A stretch of 64,000 nucleotides of DNA from JBOGVZ01 sp050692985. Lineage in GTDB: Bacteria; Actinomycetota; UBA4738; CALAEC01. The notes below the pieces were generated by a model. That model did not search any database. It was not told where the DNA came from and saw only the letters and a program-made list of their open reading frames with translations. Location of the stretch: NCBI GenBank assembly GCA_050692985.1, contig JBOGVZ010000047.1:1-64000 (forward strand). The letters run 5' to 3'. Of this stretch, positions 1-7,670 are shown one piece after another. Every line of letters begins with the position of its first letter. Within the stretch, counting starts at the first letter, position 1. A program made the translations under genes and the position numbers.

Positions 1-1
1 G

Positions 2-715
2 GTGGTGGCCGAGCGCGGCGCCGTCCGGGCGGCCGACCTCCCGGTCCTGGCCGGCACGGCCGCCGCCGAGGTGCCCGGCGCCGCGGCGGTGGGGGGATGG
101 TGGGTGGCCCGGGAGGCCGCCGCCGCCCTGGCCGCCGCCGTCACCGACTCGCTGGCGGCGCACCACCGGGAGCACACCCTTCAGCCGGGGATGGACCGGG
201 CCGAGGTCCGGCAGGCCCTCCTGGCGGCGGGGGGCCGGTCGCTGGGCCCGGCCCTGGAGCGGGGGCTGGCTGCCGAGGTGCTGGCGTGGCTGGAGCGGGG
301 GGGCACCGTGGCCCGGGAGGGGAACACGCTCCGGCTGGCCACGCACCGGATCACCCTGGGGGAACGGGAGGAGGAGGCCGGGCGCGTGGTCGAGCGGGTC
401 CGGTCCGGAGAGCCCACCCCTCCCACCGTCCGCGACCTCCAGGCCGCCGGGTTCGGCCGGGACCTGGTCGAGGCCTGCGTCCGTACCGGCCGGCTGGTCC
501 GCGTGTCCGACGACGTGGTGCTGACGCCCGAGCTGGCGGCGCGGGCGGAGGAGGCGGCGGGGGTGGGGGCGGCCCGCCCGGAGGGGCTCACGGTGAGCCG
601 GTTCCGCGAGGACCTGGGAACGACCCGGAAGTACGCGCTGCCGATCCTGGAGTGGCTCGACGCCCGGCGGATCACCCGGCGGGACGGCGATGTCCGCCGC
701 CCCGGCGGTGCCTAG
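2..715 (+). CDS. selB: Selenocysteine-specific elongation factor SelB, C-terminal part (5' end outside window)
   Basis: The 237 visible residues match the C-terminal winged-helix repeats of SelB, which bind the SECIS hairpin of selenoprotein mRNAs while the missing N-terminal GTPase part carries Sec-tRNA to the ribosome. Visible cues are an AHHREH segment with PGMDRAEVR (residues 54-69) and the terminal winged helix ending LGTTRKYALPILEWLD (about 204-219), both characteristic of bacterial SelB. The GTG at base 2 is only the first in-frame codon, because the frame stays open to the window edge. The stop overlaps the convergent RidA stop by 4 bp. It implies that this organism decodes UGA as selenocysteine; no selC or selA is visible here. 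Confidence 0.9.
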   Translation: MVAERGAVRAADLPVLAGTAAAEVPGAAAVGGWWVAREAAAALAAAVTDSLAAHHREHTLQPGMDRAEVRQALLAAGGRSLGPALERGLAAEVLAWLERGGTVAREGNTLRLATHRITLGEREEEAGRVVERVRSGEPTPPTVRDLQAAGFGRDLVEACVRTGRLVRVSDDVVLTPELAARAEEAAGVGAARPEGLTVSRFREDLGTTRKYALPILEWLDARRITRRDGDVRRPGGA

Positions 716-1173
716 CCGGAGACCTCGGCGATCACCTCGACCTCCACGGGGACGCCCAGCGGCAGCGAGGGGGCCGACACCGCGGCCCGGGCGTGCTTCC
801 CGGCGTCCCCGAACACCTCCACCAGCAGGTCGCTGGCGCCGTTGGCCACCTTGGGCTGCTCGGTGAACGCCTCCGTGGAGGCCACCCACACCGTGACCTT
901 GGCCACCCGCCGGACCCGGTCGAGGGAGCCGAGCTCCGACCGGAGCGCCGACAACGCCTGGAGGGCGCACCGCCGGGCCCACCGGGCCCCATCCTCGGTG
1001 GACAGCCGGTCGCCCACCCTGCCGGTGACCATCGGCTTCCCCTCTTCCATCGGGACCTGTCCGGCCACGAACGCCAGGCCGCCCGCCACCACGACGGGGA
1101 CGTACGACGCCACCGGCGCGGATGGTGGCGGCAGCTCGATGCCCAGATCGCTCAGCCGGTCGTCAACGCTCAC
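712..1173 (-). CDS. RidA/YjgF-family protein (enamine/imine deaminase-like)
   Basis: A 153-residue protein of the longer RidA-like subgroup. RidA proteins hydrolyse reactive enamine/imine intermediates such as 2-aminoacrylate released by PLP enzymes. The central FVAGQVP strand and the C-terminal KHARAAVSAPSLPLGVPVEV segment, with the conserved Arg before the final strands, fit the family. The start is GTG at 1173 because GAGGAGG lies 5 nt upstream; the frame stays open further upstream but runs into whiB. It is convergent with selB (4-bp overlap) and 56 nt downstream of whiB on the same strand, so it may be read from the whiB promoter. Substrate unknown. Confidence 0.85.
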   Translation of the reverse strand: MSVDDRLSDLGIELPPPSAPVASYVPVVVAGGLAFVAGQVPMEEGKPMVTGRVGDRLSTEDGARWARRCALQALSALRSELGSLDRVRRVAKVTVWVASTEAFTEQPKVANGASDLLVEVFGDAGKHARAAVSAPSLPLGVPVEVEVIAEVSG

Positions 1174-1229
1174 GGCAGCCTCCTCGCTCGGGTGCCATGG
1201 GATTGTGGCAGGAAGCGCGGCCGGGCCGG

Positions 1230-1526
1230 TCAGCCGGCGCGGCGGTCGGAGCGCTCGCGCTCGCGGATCAGCGCCTTGCGCTCGAGCTCGTTCAGGCCGC
1301 CCCAGATCCCATGCGGCTCGCGGTTCCGCAGGGCGTACTCCAGGCAGTCGATGCGAACCGGGCAGGTGGCACAGATGGCCTTGGCGCGGGCCTCCCGAGC
1401 CTCCTTCTCCTCCTTGCGCTCGAAGTAGTTCGGGGCGAAGAAGACCTCCGAGTCCTCGCCGCGGCATGCCGCCTGGTACTGCCAGCTCATGTCCCACACG
1501 CTCATCGCCACGTGTAGCTCGGCCAC
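1230..1526 (-). CDS. WhiB-family iron-sulfur transcriptional regulator
   Basis: A 98-residue WhiB-like protein. These actinobacterial proteins bind a [4Fe-4S] cluster through four cysteines and act with the primary sigma factor as redox- or NO-sensing regulators. Seen here: CRGED near residue 21, then CATCPVRIDC (the C-x2-C-x5-C triplet, residues about 52-61), the GIWGG turn (about 73-77) and a basic RKALIRERERSDRR tail for DNA contact. The GTG at 1526 is chosen because AAGGAGG lies about 10 nt upstream; an ATG at 1505 has no ribosome site. Divergent from a SufR-like regulator whose own cysteines suggest a second iron-sulfur sensor. Confidence 0.95.
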   Translation of the reverse strand: MAELHVAMSVWDMSWQYQAACRGEDSEVFFAPNYFERKEEKEAREARAKAICATCPVRIDCLEYALRNREPHGIWGGLNELERKALIRERERSDRRAG

Positions 1527-1640
1527 GTGGGCCGATCCCTCCTTCGCCGCTCGGCTCTCTACCGGCTCTTCCTACAGACGTCCCGGTGGTTCGCGCGGTT
1601 CCAGGTCACCGGGCATTTCTCCAATATCCCCTGTGTAAAT

Positions 1641-1656
1641 CGTGCTCGCTAGCACG
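1641..1656. promoter_or_regulatory. Inverted repeat between divergent whiB and SufR-like genes
   Basis: CGTGCT-CGCT-AGCACG, perfect 6-bp arms around 4 nt, flanked by TAA and TTA. It lies in the 246-bp intergenic region between the two divergent regulator genes and is a candidate operator for either. No U tract follows, so a terminator is less likely. Function inferred from position only. Confidence 0.4.
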
Positions 1657-1759
1657 TTACCAGGGGGCCACGACAATTGGCAAGACCCCGATATCGGGCA
1701 TCCGGCCGACCCCGGATGCCACCGCCCGGAGCCCACCCCCGCCCCGGTCGCCGAAGGCA

Positions 1760-1765
1760 TATCAT
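1760..1765 (+). promoter_or_regulatory. Leaderless -10 box of the SufR-like regulator
   Basis: TATCAT followed by exactly 7 nt and the GTG start at 1773. No Shine-Dalgarno is placed correctly. This spacing recurs at other genes in the window and predicts transcription starting at, or a base or two before, the start codon. Confidence 0.55.
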
Positions 1766-1772
1766 CGGGCCC

Positions 1773-2465
1773 GTGGTGGCACGGGAGCCTGACCACGGAT
1801 TCGACCGCCTGTACGAGACGGCGAGGGCGCTGGGGGAAGAGACCCGCTTCCGCATCTACCGGCAGCTGTGCCTGTCCGGCGAGCCCGTCTCGGTGACCAG
1901 CCTGGCCGAGGCCTACTCGTTGCACCCGAACGCCATACGCCAGCACCTGGCCCGGCTCGAGCAGGCCGGCTTGGCGGTGTCCCGGCCGGACCGCGAGGGC
2001 GGGGGGGCGGGACGGCCGCGTCGCCTGTACGAGCCGAGCCCCGAACCGGTGGAGTTCACCCACCCCCCCCGGTCCAGCCGGGCCCTGGTGGCGCTGATGG
2101 CCGACGCCATGGACAGCCTGCCGGGCGACCGCGCGCGGCTGGTCGAGTTCGGGCGGGGGTGGGGCCGGAGCTGGGCCGTACGCCGCAAGCGCCAGAACGG
2201 TTCCGCTCCCCGCAGCCGCCGCGGGCGAGCCGAGCTCCTGGCACGAGAGCTCGTCGAGTGGGGGTGGCGCCCGACCACCAGGCGCGAACCGGATGGGATC
2301 CGCCTGAGCACCGGGCGGTGCCTGTTCCACGACCAGGCCTCGGCCCGGGGCGGCCGGTGCTGCGCCCTGGAGGAGGGGCTCCTCACCGGGCTGGTCGAGA
2401 CCCTGGTCAACGGCCACGCCCGGGTCGTCCGCACCCAGGGCTGCCGCCTCGACGTCGTGGTCTAG
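1773..2465 (+). CDS. SufR/ArsR-like winged-helix regulator with C-terminal cysteine cluster
   Basis: 230 residues. The N-terminal ~80 residues form a winged helix (RFRIYRQLCLSG, SVTSLAEAYSLHPNAIRQHL, then LARLEQAGLA). The C-terminal third has CLFHDQA, a CC pair before ALEEGL, and GCRLDVVV, the spacing style of SufR-like repressors that ligate an iron-sulfur cluster. Start GTG 1773 (or the adjacent GTG 1776) follows a -10-like TATCAT by 7 nt; the upstream open frame is low-complexity and unlikely to be translated. Divergent from whiB, so the two may form a redox-responsive regulatory pair. Targets are unknown, and no suf genes are in the window. Confidence 0.75.
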   Translation: MVAREPDHGFDRLYETARALGEETRFRIYRQLCLSGEPVSVTSLAEAYSLHPNAIRQHLARLEQAGLAVSRPDREGGGAGRPRRLYEPSPEPVEFTHPPRSSRALVALMADAMDSLPGDRARLVEFGRGWGRSWAVRRKRQNGSAPRSRRGRAELLARELVEWGWRPTTRREPDGIRLSTGRCLFHDQASARGGRCCALEEGLLTGLVETLVNGHARVVRTQGCRLDVVV

Positions 2466-2527
2466 GTTCTCTCGCCCGGGAACTCGTTGACGTCCGGACG
2501 CCGCCGCGGTCTGACCCCCGCCCGCAC

Positions 2528-3319
2528 CTAGCTGCCGCCGGCGGCCCGGCGCTCTCGGAGCGCCCGGGTCCCCTCCAGGAACGGCTCGAACAGCTCCACG
2601 GGGATCGGCAGCACCAGCGTGGAGTTCTTCTCCGCGGCCACCTCGCTCATCGTCTGGAGCAGCCGGAGCTGGAACGCGGTGGGATGGCGGGCGATGACCT
2701 CCGCGGCCTGGGCCAGCTTCTCCGAGGCCTGGAACTCGCCCTCCGCGTTGATGACCTTGGCCCGGCGGATCCGCTCGGCCTCCGCCTGGCGGGCCATGGC
2801 CCGCTGCATCGTGTCCGGCAGGTCCACGTCCTTGATCTCCACCAGCGTGACCTTGACCCCCCAGGGCTCGGTCAGCTCGTCGATGACGATCTGGAGCTGC
2901 TCGTTGAGCTGCTCGCGCTTGGCCAGCAGCTCGTCGAGCTCGGCCTTGCCCAGGATCGACCGCAGCGTGGTCTGGGCGATCTGGGACGTGCCCACCAGGT
3001 AGTTCTGGATCTCCACCACGGCCCTCACGGACTCGACCACGTTGAAGTAGATGACCGCGTCCACCCGGATCGTGACGTTGTCGCGGGTGATGATGTCCTG
3101 GGGCGGCACGTTCATCGTCACCGTCTGGAGGTTCACCTTCACCATCCGATCGATGAACGGGATGATGAAGAACAGCCCCGGCCCCTTCGCCCCGGACAGC
3201 ACCCGGCCCAGCCGGAAGATCACGCCTCGCTCGTACTCCTGGACGATCTTGATCGCCTTGATCACCAGGAGCAGCAACAGGAACACCGCGACCCCGATCG
3301 TGATGAACGTGGTCTCCAT
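2528..3319 (-). CDS. Slipin (stomatin-like SPFH/band 7 membrane protein)
   Basis: 263 residues: one N-terminal membrane helix (residues about 5-22), then a band 7 domain with the hallmark YERGVIFRLGR and PGLFFIIPFID, and a coiled-coil AMARQAEAERIRRAKVINAEGE segment typical of SPFH oligomers. Slipins scaffold membrane microdomains and in bacteria are partnered by NfeD proteases, which cut the slipin C-terminus. The upstream nfeD gene ends one base before this ATG (stop and start directly adjacent), so the pair is translationally linked. Length and domain order are normal for the family. Confidence 0.93.
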   Translation of the reverse strand: METTFITIGVAVFLLLLLVIKAIKIVQEYERGVIFRLGRVLSGAKGPGLFFIIPFIDRMVKVNLQTVTMNVPPQDIITRDNVTIRVDAVIYFNVVESVRAVVEIQNYLVGTSQIAQTTLRSILGKAELDELLAKREQLNEQLQIVIDELTEPWGVKVTLVEIKDVDLPDTMQRAMARQAEAERIRRAKVINAEGEFQASEKLAQAAEVIARHPTAFQLRLLQTMSEVAAEKNSTLVLPIPVELFEPFLEGTRALRERRAAGGS

Positions 3320-4627
3320 CTACTCGTCCTCCTTCCGTTCCTCCCGCTCCTCCTGGACGAGGAGCAGCAGGCCGTCGACCCGTCGGACCCGCACCTTGCG
3401 GCCCCTGGAGATGCGGCCGTTCAGGGCCCGGGCCTTCCACATCGCCCCCTTGACCCACACCTGGCCCTCCGGGGCCAGGTCGGCCCGGGACTCCCCCACC
3501 AGGCCGATGAGCCCCTCCTGGCCGGTGGTCGCCTGGCGGAGGCGGGCCCGCAGGGCCAGGGTCATGGCGAAGCCGAAGAACAGCACGCTGGCGGCGACCA
3601 CGCCGCTGATCAGCCACGGGGAGACGCCGATCTCCGGGTCCACCCCGGCGAACAGCAGGAACGACCCCGCGGCCAGGGCCAGCGCCCCGCCCACGGTGAA
3701 CACCCCCAGCCCCTCCACGTACACGTCGATCACGAACAGCACCAGGCCCAGGATCACCAGCAGGAGGCCGGCGATGTTCACGGGCAGCACCGCCAGCGCG
3801 TAGAACGCCAGGATGAGGGCCACGGCGCCGGCCATCCCCGCGATGCCCAGGCCCGGCTGGGAGATCTCGAACACGATGGCCCAGAACCCCAGCACCAGCA
3901 GCAGGTAGGCGACCTGGGGGTCGGTCACCGCGTGGAGGATGCGGGTCAGGAGCCCGGGCTCGTGGAACCGCACGGAGACCTCCTCCCCCACGGTGGCCAT
4001 CGTCACCGGGCCGGCCGCGGTCTCCACGGTGCGGCCGTCGAGGAGCTCGAGCAGGTCGGGGATCGAGCCGGCGACCAGCTCCACCACGCCGCGCTCCCGG
4101 GCCTCGCGGTCGGTGATCGACTCGCTCTCCCGCACCGCGGCCTCGGCGAACTCCACGTCCCGGTCGCGGAGCTCGGCCAGGGACTCCAGCCGGGCCACCG
4201 CATCGTTGACGGCCTTCTCTTCGACCGGCCCCCCGCCCAGGTCGACCGGGTGGGCCGCGCCGATGTTCGTGGCCGGCGCCATGGCGGCCACGTGGGAGGC
4301 GTAGACCAGGAACACCCCCGCCGAGCCGGCTCGGGCTCCCGGCGGCCCCACCCACACCACCACCGGGACCCGCGAGCGGACGATGTCACGGACCATGTCG
4401 TCCATCGACACCGACAGGCCCCCGGGGGTGTCGAGCTGGATCACCACCGCCTCGGAGCCGTTCTCGTTCGCGTCGCGGATCTGGCCCTCGAGGTACCCGG
4501 CGGTGGTGGGGTCGATGACACCCTCGAGGTCCACGACCTCGACGACGCGCTCGCCCTGGGCGGCCGCGGCAGCGGGGAACCACACCACGAGCGCTGCAGC
4601 GGCGAAGCCCAGCGCGAGCCTTCTCAC
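3320..4627 (-). CDS. NfeD-family membrane serine protease (ClpP-class, long form)
   Basis: 435 residues: signal peptide (1-23), ClpP/SppA-like protease domain (about 28-230) with catalytic Ser102 in RAGSAG and Lys138 in VEEKAVND forming a Ser-Lys dyad, a block of about five membrane helices (235-365), and a C-terminal OB-fold NfeD domain (about 370-435). It cleaves the stomatin partner encoded immediately downstream. The GTG start at 4627 follows TAGAAT by 9 nt on the minus strand, so the transcript would have almost no leader. This two-gene arrangement (nfeD then slipin) is a common bacterial operon. Confidence 0.92.
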   Translation of the reverse strand: MRRLALGFAAAALVVWFPAAAAAQGERVVEVVDLEGVIDPTTAGYLEGQIRDANENGSEAVVIQLDTPGGLSVSMDDMVRDIVRSRVPVVVWVGPPGARAGSAGVFLVYASHVAAMAPATNIGAAHPVDLGGGPVEEKAVNDAVARLESLAELRDRDVEFAEAAVRESESITDREARERGVVELVAGSIPDLLELLDGRTVETAAGPVTMATVGEEVSVRFHEPGLLTRILHAVTDPQVAYLLLVLGFWAIVFEISQPGLGIAGMAGAVALILAFYALAVLPVNIAGLLLVILGLVLFVIDVYVEGLGVFTVGGALALAAGSFLLFAGVDPEIGVSPWLISGVVAASVLFFGFAMTLALRARLRQATTGQEGLIGLVGESRADLAPEGQVWVKGAMWKARALNGRISRGRKVRVRRVDGLLLLVQEEREERKEDE

Positions 4628-4636
4628 GTCAGTCCG

Positions 4637-4642
4637 ATTCTA
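4637..4642 (-). promoter_or_regulatory. -10 box of the nfeD-slipin operon
   Basis: On the minus strand TAGAAT is followed by 9 nt and the GTG start of nfeD at 4627. No clear -35 hexamer and no ribosome site are visible; a near-leaderless promoter is inferred. Confidence 0.5.
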
Positions 4643-4721
4643 CTGAGGAGGCCCGAGCCCCGCGTGGTCGCCGGGGCCGGGGCAGGGATATGCTTGCTCG
4701 GGCCCCTACTACTTCTCTCAG

Positions 4722-7202
4722 ATGCCTGGATCCCACCGCACCTACGGAAGGAGCCTGGGCACCGCCGGGCGCGAGCCGGACGGCGGCCTCAGAGGCTTCC
4801 TGTTCCTCGTGGTCATCACGATGGGTGCGCTGATGTTCGCCCTGGCGCTCCTGCCACCGCTGGCCGCGGGGGGCCGGGCCGTGGAGCGGTTCGCCGACGA
4901 GTTCGACGCCATCGGGGCGGACATCGACCTGACGTTCCCCCGTCTCCCCGAGCGCTCCACGATCTACGCGGCGGACGGTTCCGTGCTGGCCACCCTGTAC
5001 TTCAAGGAGAACCGGAAGATCGTCCGGCTGCGCCAGGTCAGCGACATCGCCCGCCGGGCGGTGCTGGCCATCGAGGACGACCGGTTCTACGAGCATCACG
5101 GGATCGACTACAAGGGCATCATCCGTGCCCTGGTCACCAACGTGTCCGCGGGCGACATCGAGCAGGGCGCCTCCACCATCACCCAGCAGCTGGCCCGCAA
5201 CGTGTTCAAGGCCATCGGCACCGACCAGACCCTGGCCCGCAAGGTGCAGGAGGCCAAGGTGGCCATGCGGCTGGAGGCCGAGTACTCGAAGGACAAGATC
5301 CTGGAAATCTACCTGAACGAGGTGTACTACGGCCGGGGCGTGTACGGCATCGGCACCGCGGCCGAGTACTACTTCGGGAAGAAGACCCGAAAGCTCAACC
5401 TCCCGCAGGCGGCCCTGCTGGCCGGGCTCATCGCCGCCCCGGAGACGTACTCCCCGGTCAACGACAGGGCCGCCGCCCGGGCTCGCCGCAACGTGGTGAT
5501 CGACCGGATGCGCGGGCTGGGGTGGATCACCGACGAGCGGGCCGATCGGGCCAAGGAGGCCCCGCTCGGCCTGGACATCACCGAGGTGGGCAACGACGAG
5601 GCCCGGTTCCCGTTCTTCGTCCAGTACCTGAAGCAGCGGATCCTCAGCGACAAGCGCTTCGGCGAGACCTACGGGGCCCGCAAGCGCGCCCTGTTCCAGG
5701 GCGGCCTGCACATCTACACCACGCTGGAGCCCGACCTCCAGGAGGCCGGCGAGCGGGTGGTGCGCAACCACCTGCCGGCCAGGGCCGACCCCGAGAGCGC
5801 CATCGCCTCGGTGGACGTGGCATCGGGGGCCATCAAGGCCCTGGTCGGCGGGAAGAACTTCGAGGCGTCCCAGGTCAACCTGGCCACCGGCCAGGGAGGC
5901 ACGGGCCGCCAGTCCGGATCGGCCTTCAAGCCGTTCACCCTGGTGGCCGCCCTCATGGAGGGCATCCCGGTCGGGAAGGTGTACCGGGCCGAGTCGGGCC
6001 AGGTCGTGGACTGCACCCCCTACGGGCCGGCGAACTACCGGGCCGTGAACGCCGGCGACGGCGGCGGCAGCGGGTACGTCAACCTCCTGACCGCCACGGC
6101 CAACTCGATCAACGCGGTCTTCGTCCAGCTGGCCATCGACGTGGGTCCGCCCAAGATCGTCGAGGTGGCCAACGCCATGGGCATCCGGAGCGAGCTCGAC
6201 CCGTTCTGCTCGATCACCCTGGGGGTCGAGGAGGTCACGCCGCTGGAGATGGCCTCGGCGTTCACCACGCTGGCGAACCACGGGGTCCACTGCCGGCCGT
6301 TCGCCATCACCAGGGTCGAGGACCGCAAGGGCAACGCCCTGATCAACCGCAAGAGCGGCCGGTGCGACCAGGTGATCCCCCGCGAGGTGGCCGACGACGT
6401 GGCCGGGATGCTGCGGCTGGTGGTGTCCCAGGGGACGGGCACCGCCGCCGCGCTGGGCCAGTGGCCGGTGTTCGGCAAGACCGGCACCACGAACGACTCG
6501 GCCGACGTGTGGTTCGACGGCTGCACCGCCCAGATCTGCACGGCGACGTGGGTGGGGCACCCGGAGGAGCGCATCCCCATGCCGGGGGCGTACGGGGGGA
6601 CGGTGGCCGCGCCCATCTGGCACGACTTCATGATGGTGGCCATGCGGGGCCTCCCGGCGCTCTCCCTGCCCGGACCTCCCGCCCCTCCGACCGGCGAGGT
6701 CCCCGGCGTGGTCGGCAAGCCGCAGGCCCAGGCGGAGAAGATCCTGGCCAAGGCCAACTTCACCACCCAGGCGGAGGAGGTCCGCTCCACGGAGCCGGCG
6801 GGGATCGTGGTGGCCCAATCGCCCGGCGGCGGCGCCACCGCGGTCCAGGGGAGCATCGTCACGATCCAGGTCAGCAACGGGAAGGCTCCCGTGGCCAAGG
6901 TCCCGGGCGTGTTGGGCATGGCCCAGGCGGAGGCCAAGAAGGCCCTCCAGGACGCGGGGTTCTCCGTGGCGGTCGAGAGCATGACCACCGACAAGAAGCC
7001 GCTGGACGGAACCGTGGCCAGCCAGTCGCCCGGGTCCGGGGAGAAGGCCAAGGTGGGGACCACCGTGACCATCGTGGTCTACGACTACGAGAAGCCCCCC
7101 AAGGACAAGGGCGACGACAAGGGTGGGGGGAAGGGAGGCGGTGGTGGCGGTGGTGGGTCCGGCGACGACCGCCGCGACGGCGGCGGCGGGGGCGGCCCCT
7201 AG
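4722..7202 (+). CDS. Class A penicillin-binding protein (glycosyltransferase/transpeptidase) with PASTA domains
   Basis: 826 residues. An N-terminal membrane anchor (about 27-47) is followed by a GT51 glycosyltransferase domain with catalytic EDDRFYEHHG (about 117-126) and the ITQQLARN motif. The transpeptidase domain has SGSAFK (nucleophile Ser about 398), a SIN motif in TANSINAVF and KTGT (about 585). Two PASTA repeats (about 663-795, VPGVVGKPQAQAE and VPGVLGMAQAEAK) and a Gly/Asp/Lys-rich tail end the protein. It polymerises and cross-links peptidoglycan outside the membrane, as in mycobacterial PonA. Start ATG 4722 precedes the anchor closely; no strong ribosome site is seen. The stop overlaps yqeY by 4 bp, convergent. 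Confidence 0.93.
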   Translation: MPGSHRTYGRSLGTAGREPDGGLRGFLFLVVITMGALMFALALLPPLAAGGRAVERFADEFDAIGADIDLTFPRLPERSTIYAADGSVLATLYFKENRKIVRLRQVSDIARRAVLAIEDDRFYEHHGIDYKGIIRALVTNVSAGDIEQGASTITQQLARNVFKAIGTDQTLARKVQEAKVAMRLEAEYSKDKILEIYLNEVYYGRGVYGIGTAAEYYFGKKTRKLNLPQAALLAGLIAAPETYSPVNDRAAARARRNVVIDRMRGLGWITDERADRAKEAPLGLDITEVGNDEARFPFFVQYLKQRILSDKRFGETYGARKRALFQGGLHIYTTLEPDLQEAGERVVRNHLPARADPESAIASVDVASGAIKALVGGKNFEASQVNLATGQGGTGRQSGSAFKPFTLVAALMEGIPVGKVYRAESGQVVDCTPYGPANYRAVNAGDGGGSGYVNLLTATANSINAVFVQLAIDVGPPKIVEVANAMGIRSELDPFCSITLGVEEVTPLEMASAFTTLANHGVHCRPFAITRVEDRKGNALINRKSGRCDQVIPREVADDVAGMLRLVVSQGTGTAAALGQWPVFGKTGTTNDSADVWFDGCTAQICTATWVGHPEERIPMPGAYGGTVAAPIWHDFMMVAMRGLPALSLPGPPAPPTGEVPGVVGKPQAQAEKILAKANFTTQAEEVRSTEPAGIVVAQSPGGGATAVQGSIVTIQVSNGKAPVAKVPGVLGMAQAEAKKALQDAGFSVAVESMTTDKKPLDGTVASQSPGSGEKAKVGTTVTIVVYDYEKPPKDKGDDKGGGKGGGGGGGGSGDDRRDGGGGGGP

Positions 7203-7657
7203 GCCCCCATCCCCTCCAGGCGGGACCGGGCCAGGCGGTTGACCGCGCCGCCGTCCACGCGGCCCCTGGCCTTCCCCATGACGTAGCCCATCACCTTGCC
7301 GAGGTCGGCCGGGCCCGAGGCTCCCGTGGCCTCGATGGCCTCGGCCACCAGGGCCTCGGTCTCCTCCGGGCCGAGCTGGACCGGCAGGTAGGCCTCCAGG
7401 ACCTCCTGCTCCTCCCGCTCCCTGTCGACCAGCTCCGTTCGCCCGGCCCCCTCGAAGGCCTCCGCGGCCTCCTTGCGGCGCTTCACCTCGCGGGAGGCGA
7501 CCTCCACGAATTCCTCGTCGGTGAGCTCCCGGCGAAGCTCGACCTCGCGGTTCTTGACCGAGGCGGACAGCAGCCGGAGCGCCGCCAGCCGGACCTTGTC
7601 ACCGGCCCGCAGGGCGTCCTTCAGCTCCTCCGACAGCCGGGCCTTGGCCTCCGCCAC
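7199..7657 (-). CDS. yqeY: GatB/YqeY domain protein
   Basis: 152 residues of the YqeY family, related to the C-terminal tRNA-binding tail of GatB. Visible are LAALRLLSASVKNREVEL near the N-terminus, a helical YLPVQLGPEE segment, and the C-terminal DLGKVMGYVMGKARGRVDGG, which is the family signature. The start is set at GTG 7657 because GGAGGGG lies 6 nt upstream; a more upstream ATG at 7672 would overlap the start codon of the divergent phosphoesterase. The gene is convergent with the penicillin-binding protein gene. Function in bacteria is poorly defined; a role in aminoacyl-tRNA quality is suspected. Confidence 0.88.
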   Translation of the reverse strand: MAEAKARLSEELKDALRAGDKVRLAALRLLSASVKNREVELRRELTDEEFVEVASREVKRRKEAAEAFEGAGRTELVDREREEQEVLEAYLPVQLGPEETEALVAEAIEATGASGPADLGKVMGYVMGKARGRVDGGAVNRLARSRLEGMGA

Positions 7658-7663
7658 TACAAT
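7658..7663 (+). promoter_or_regulatory. Leaderless -10 box of the metallophosphoesterase gene
   Basis: TACAAT, 7 nt before the ATG at 7671, with no Shine-Dalgarno. The box overlaps the start region of the divergent yqeY, so polymerase binding here could interfere with yqeY initiation. Confidence 0.55.
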
Positions 7664-7670
7664 CCCCTCC

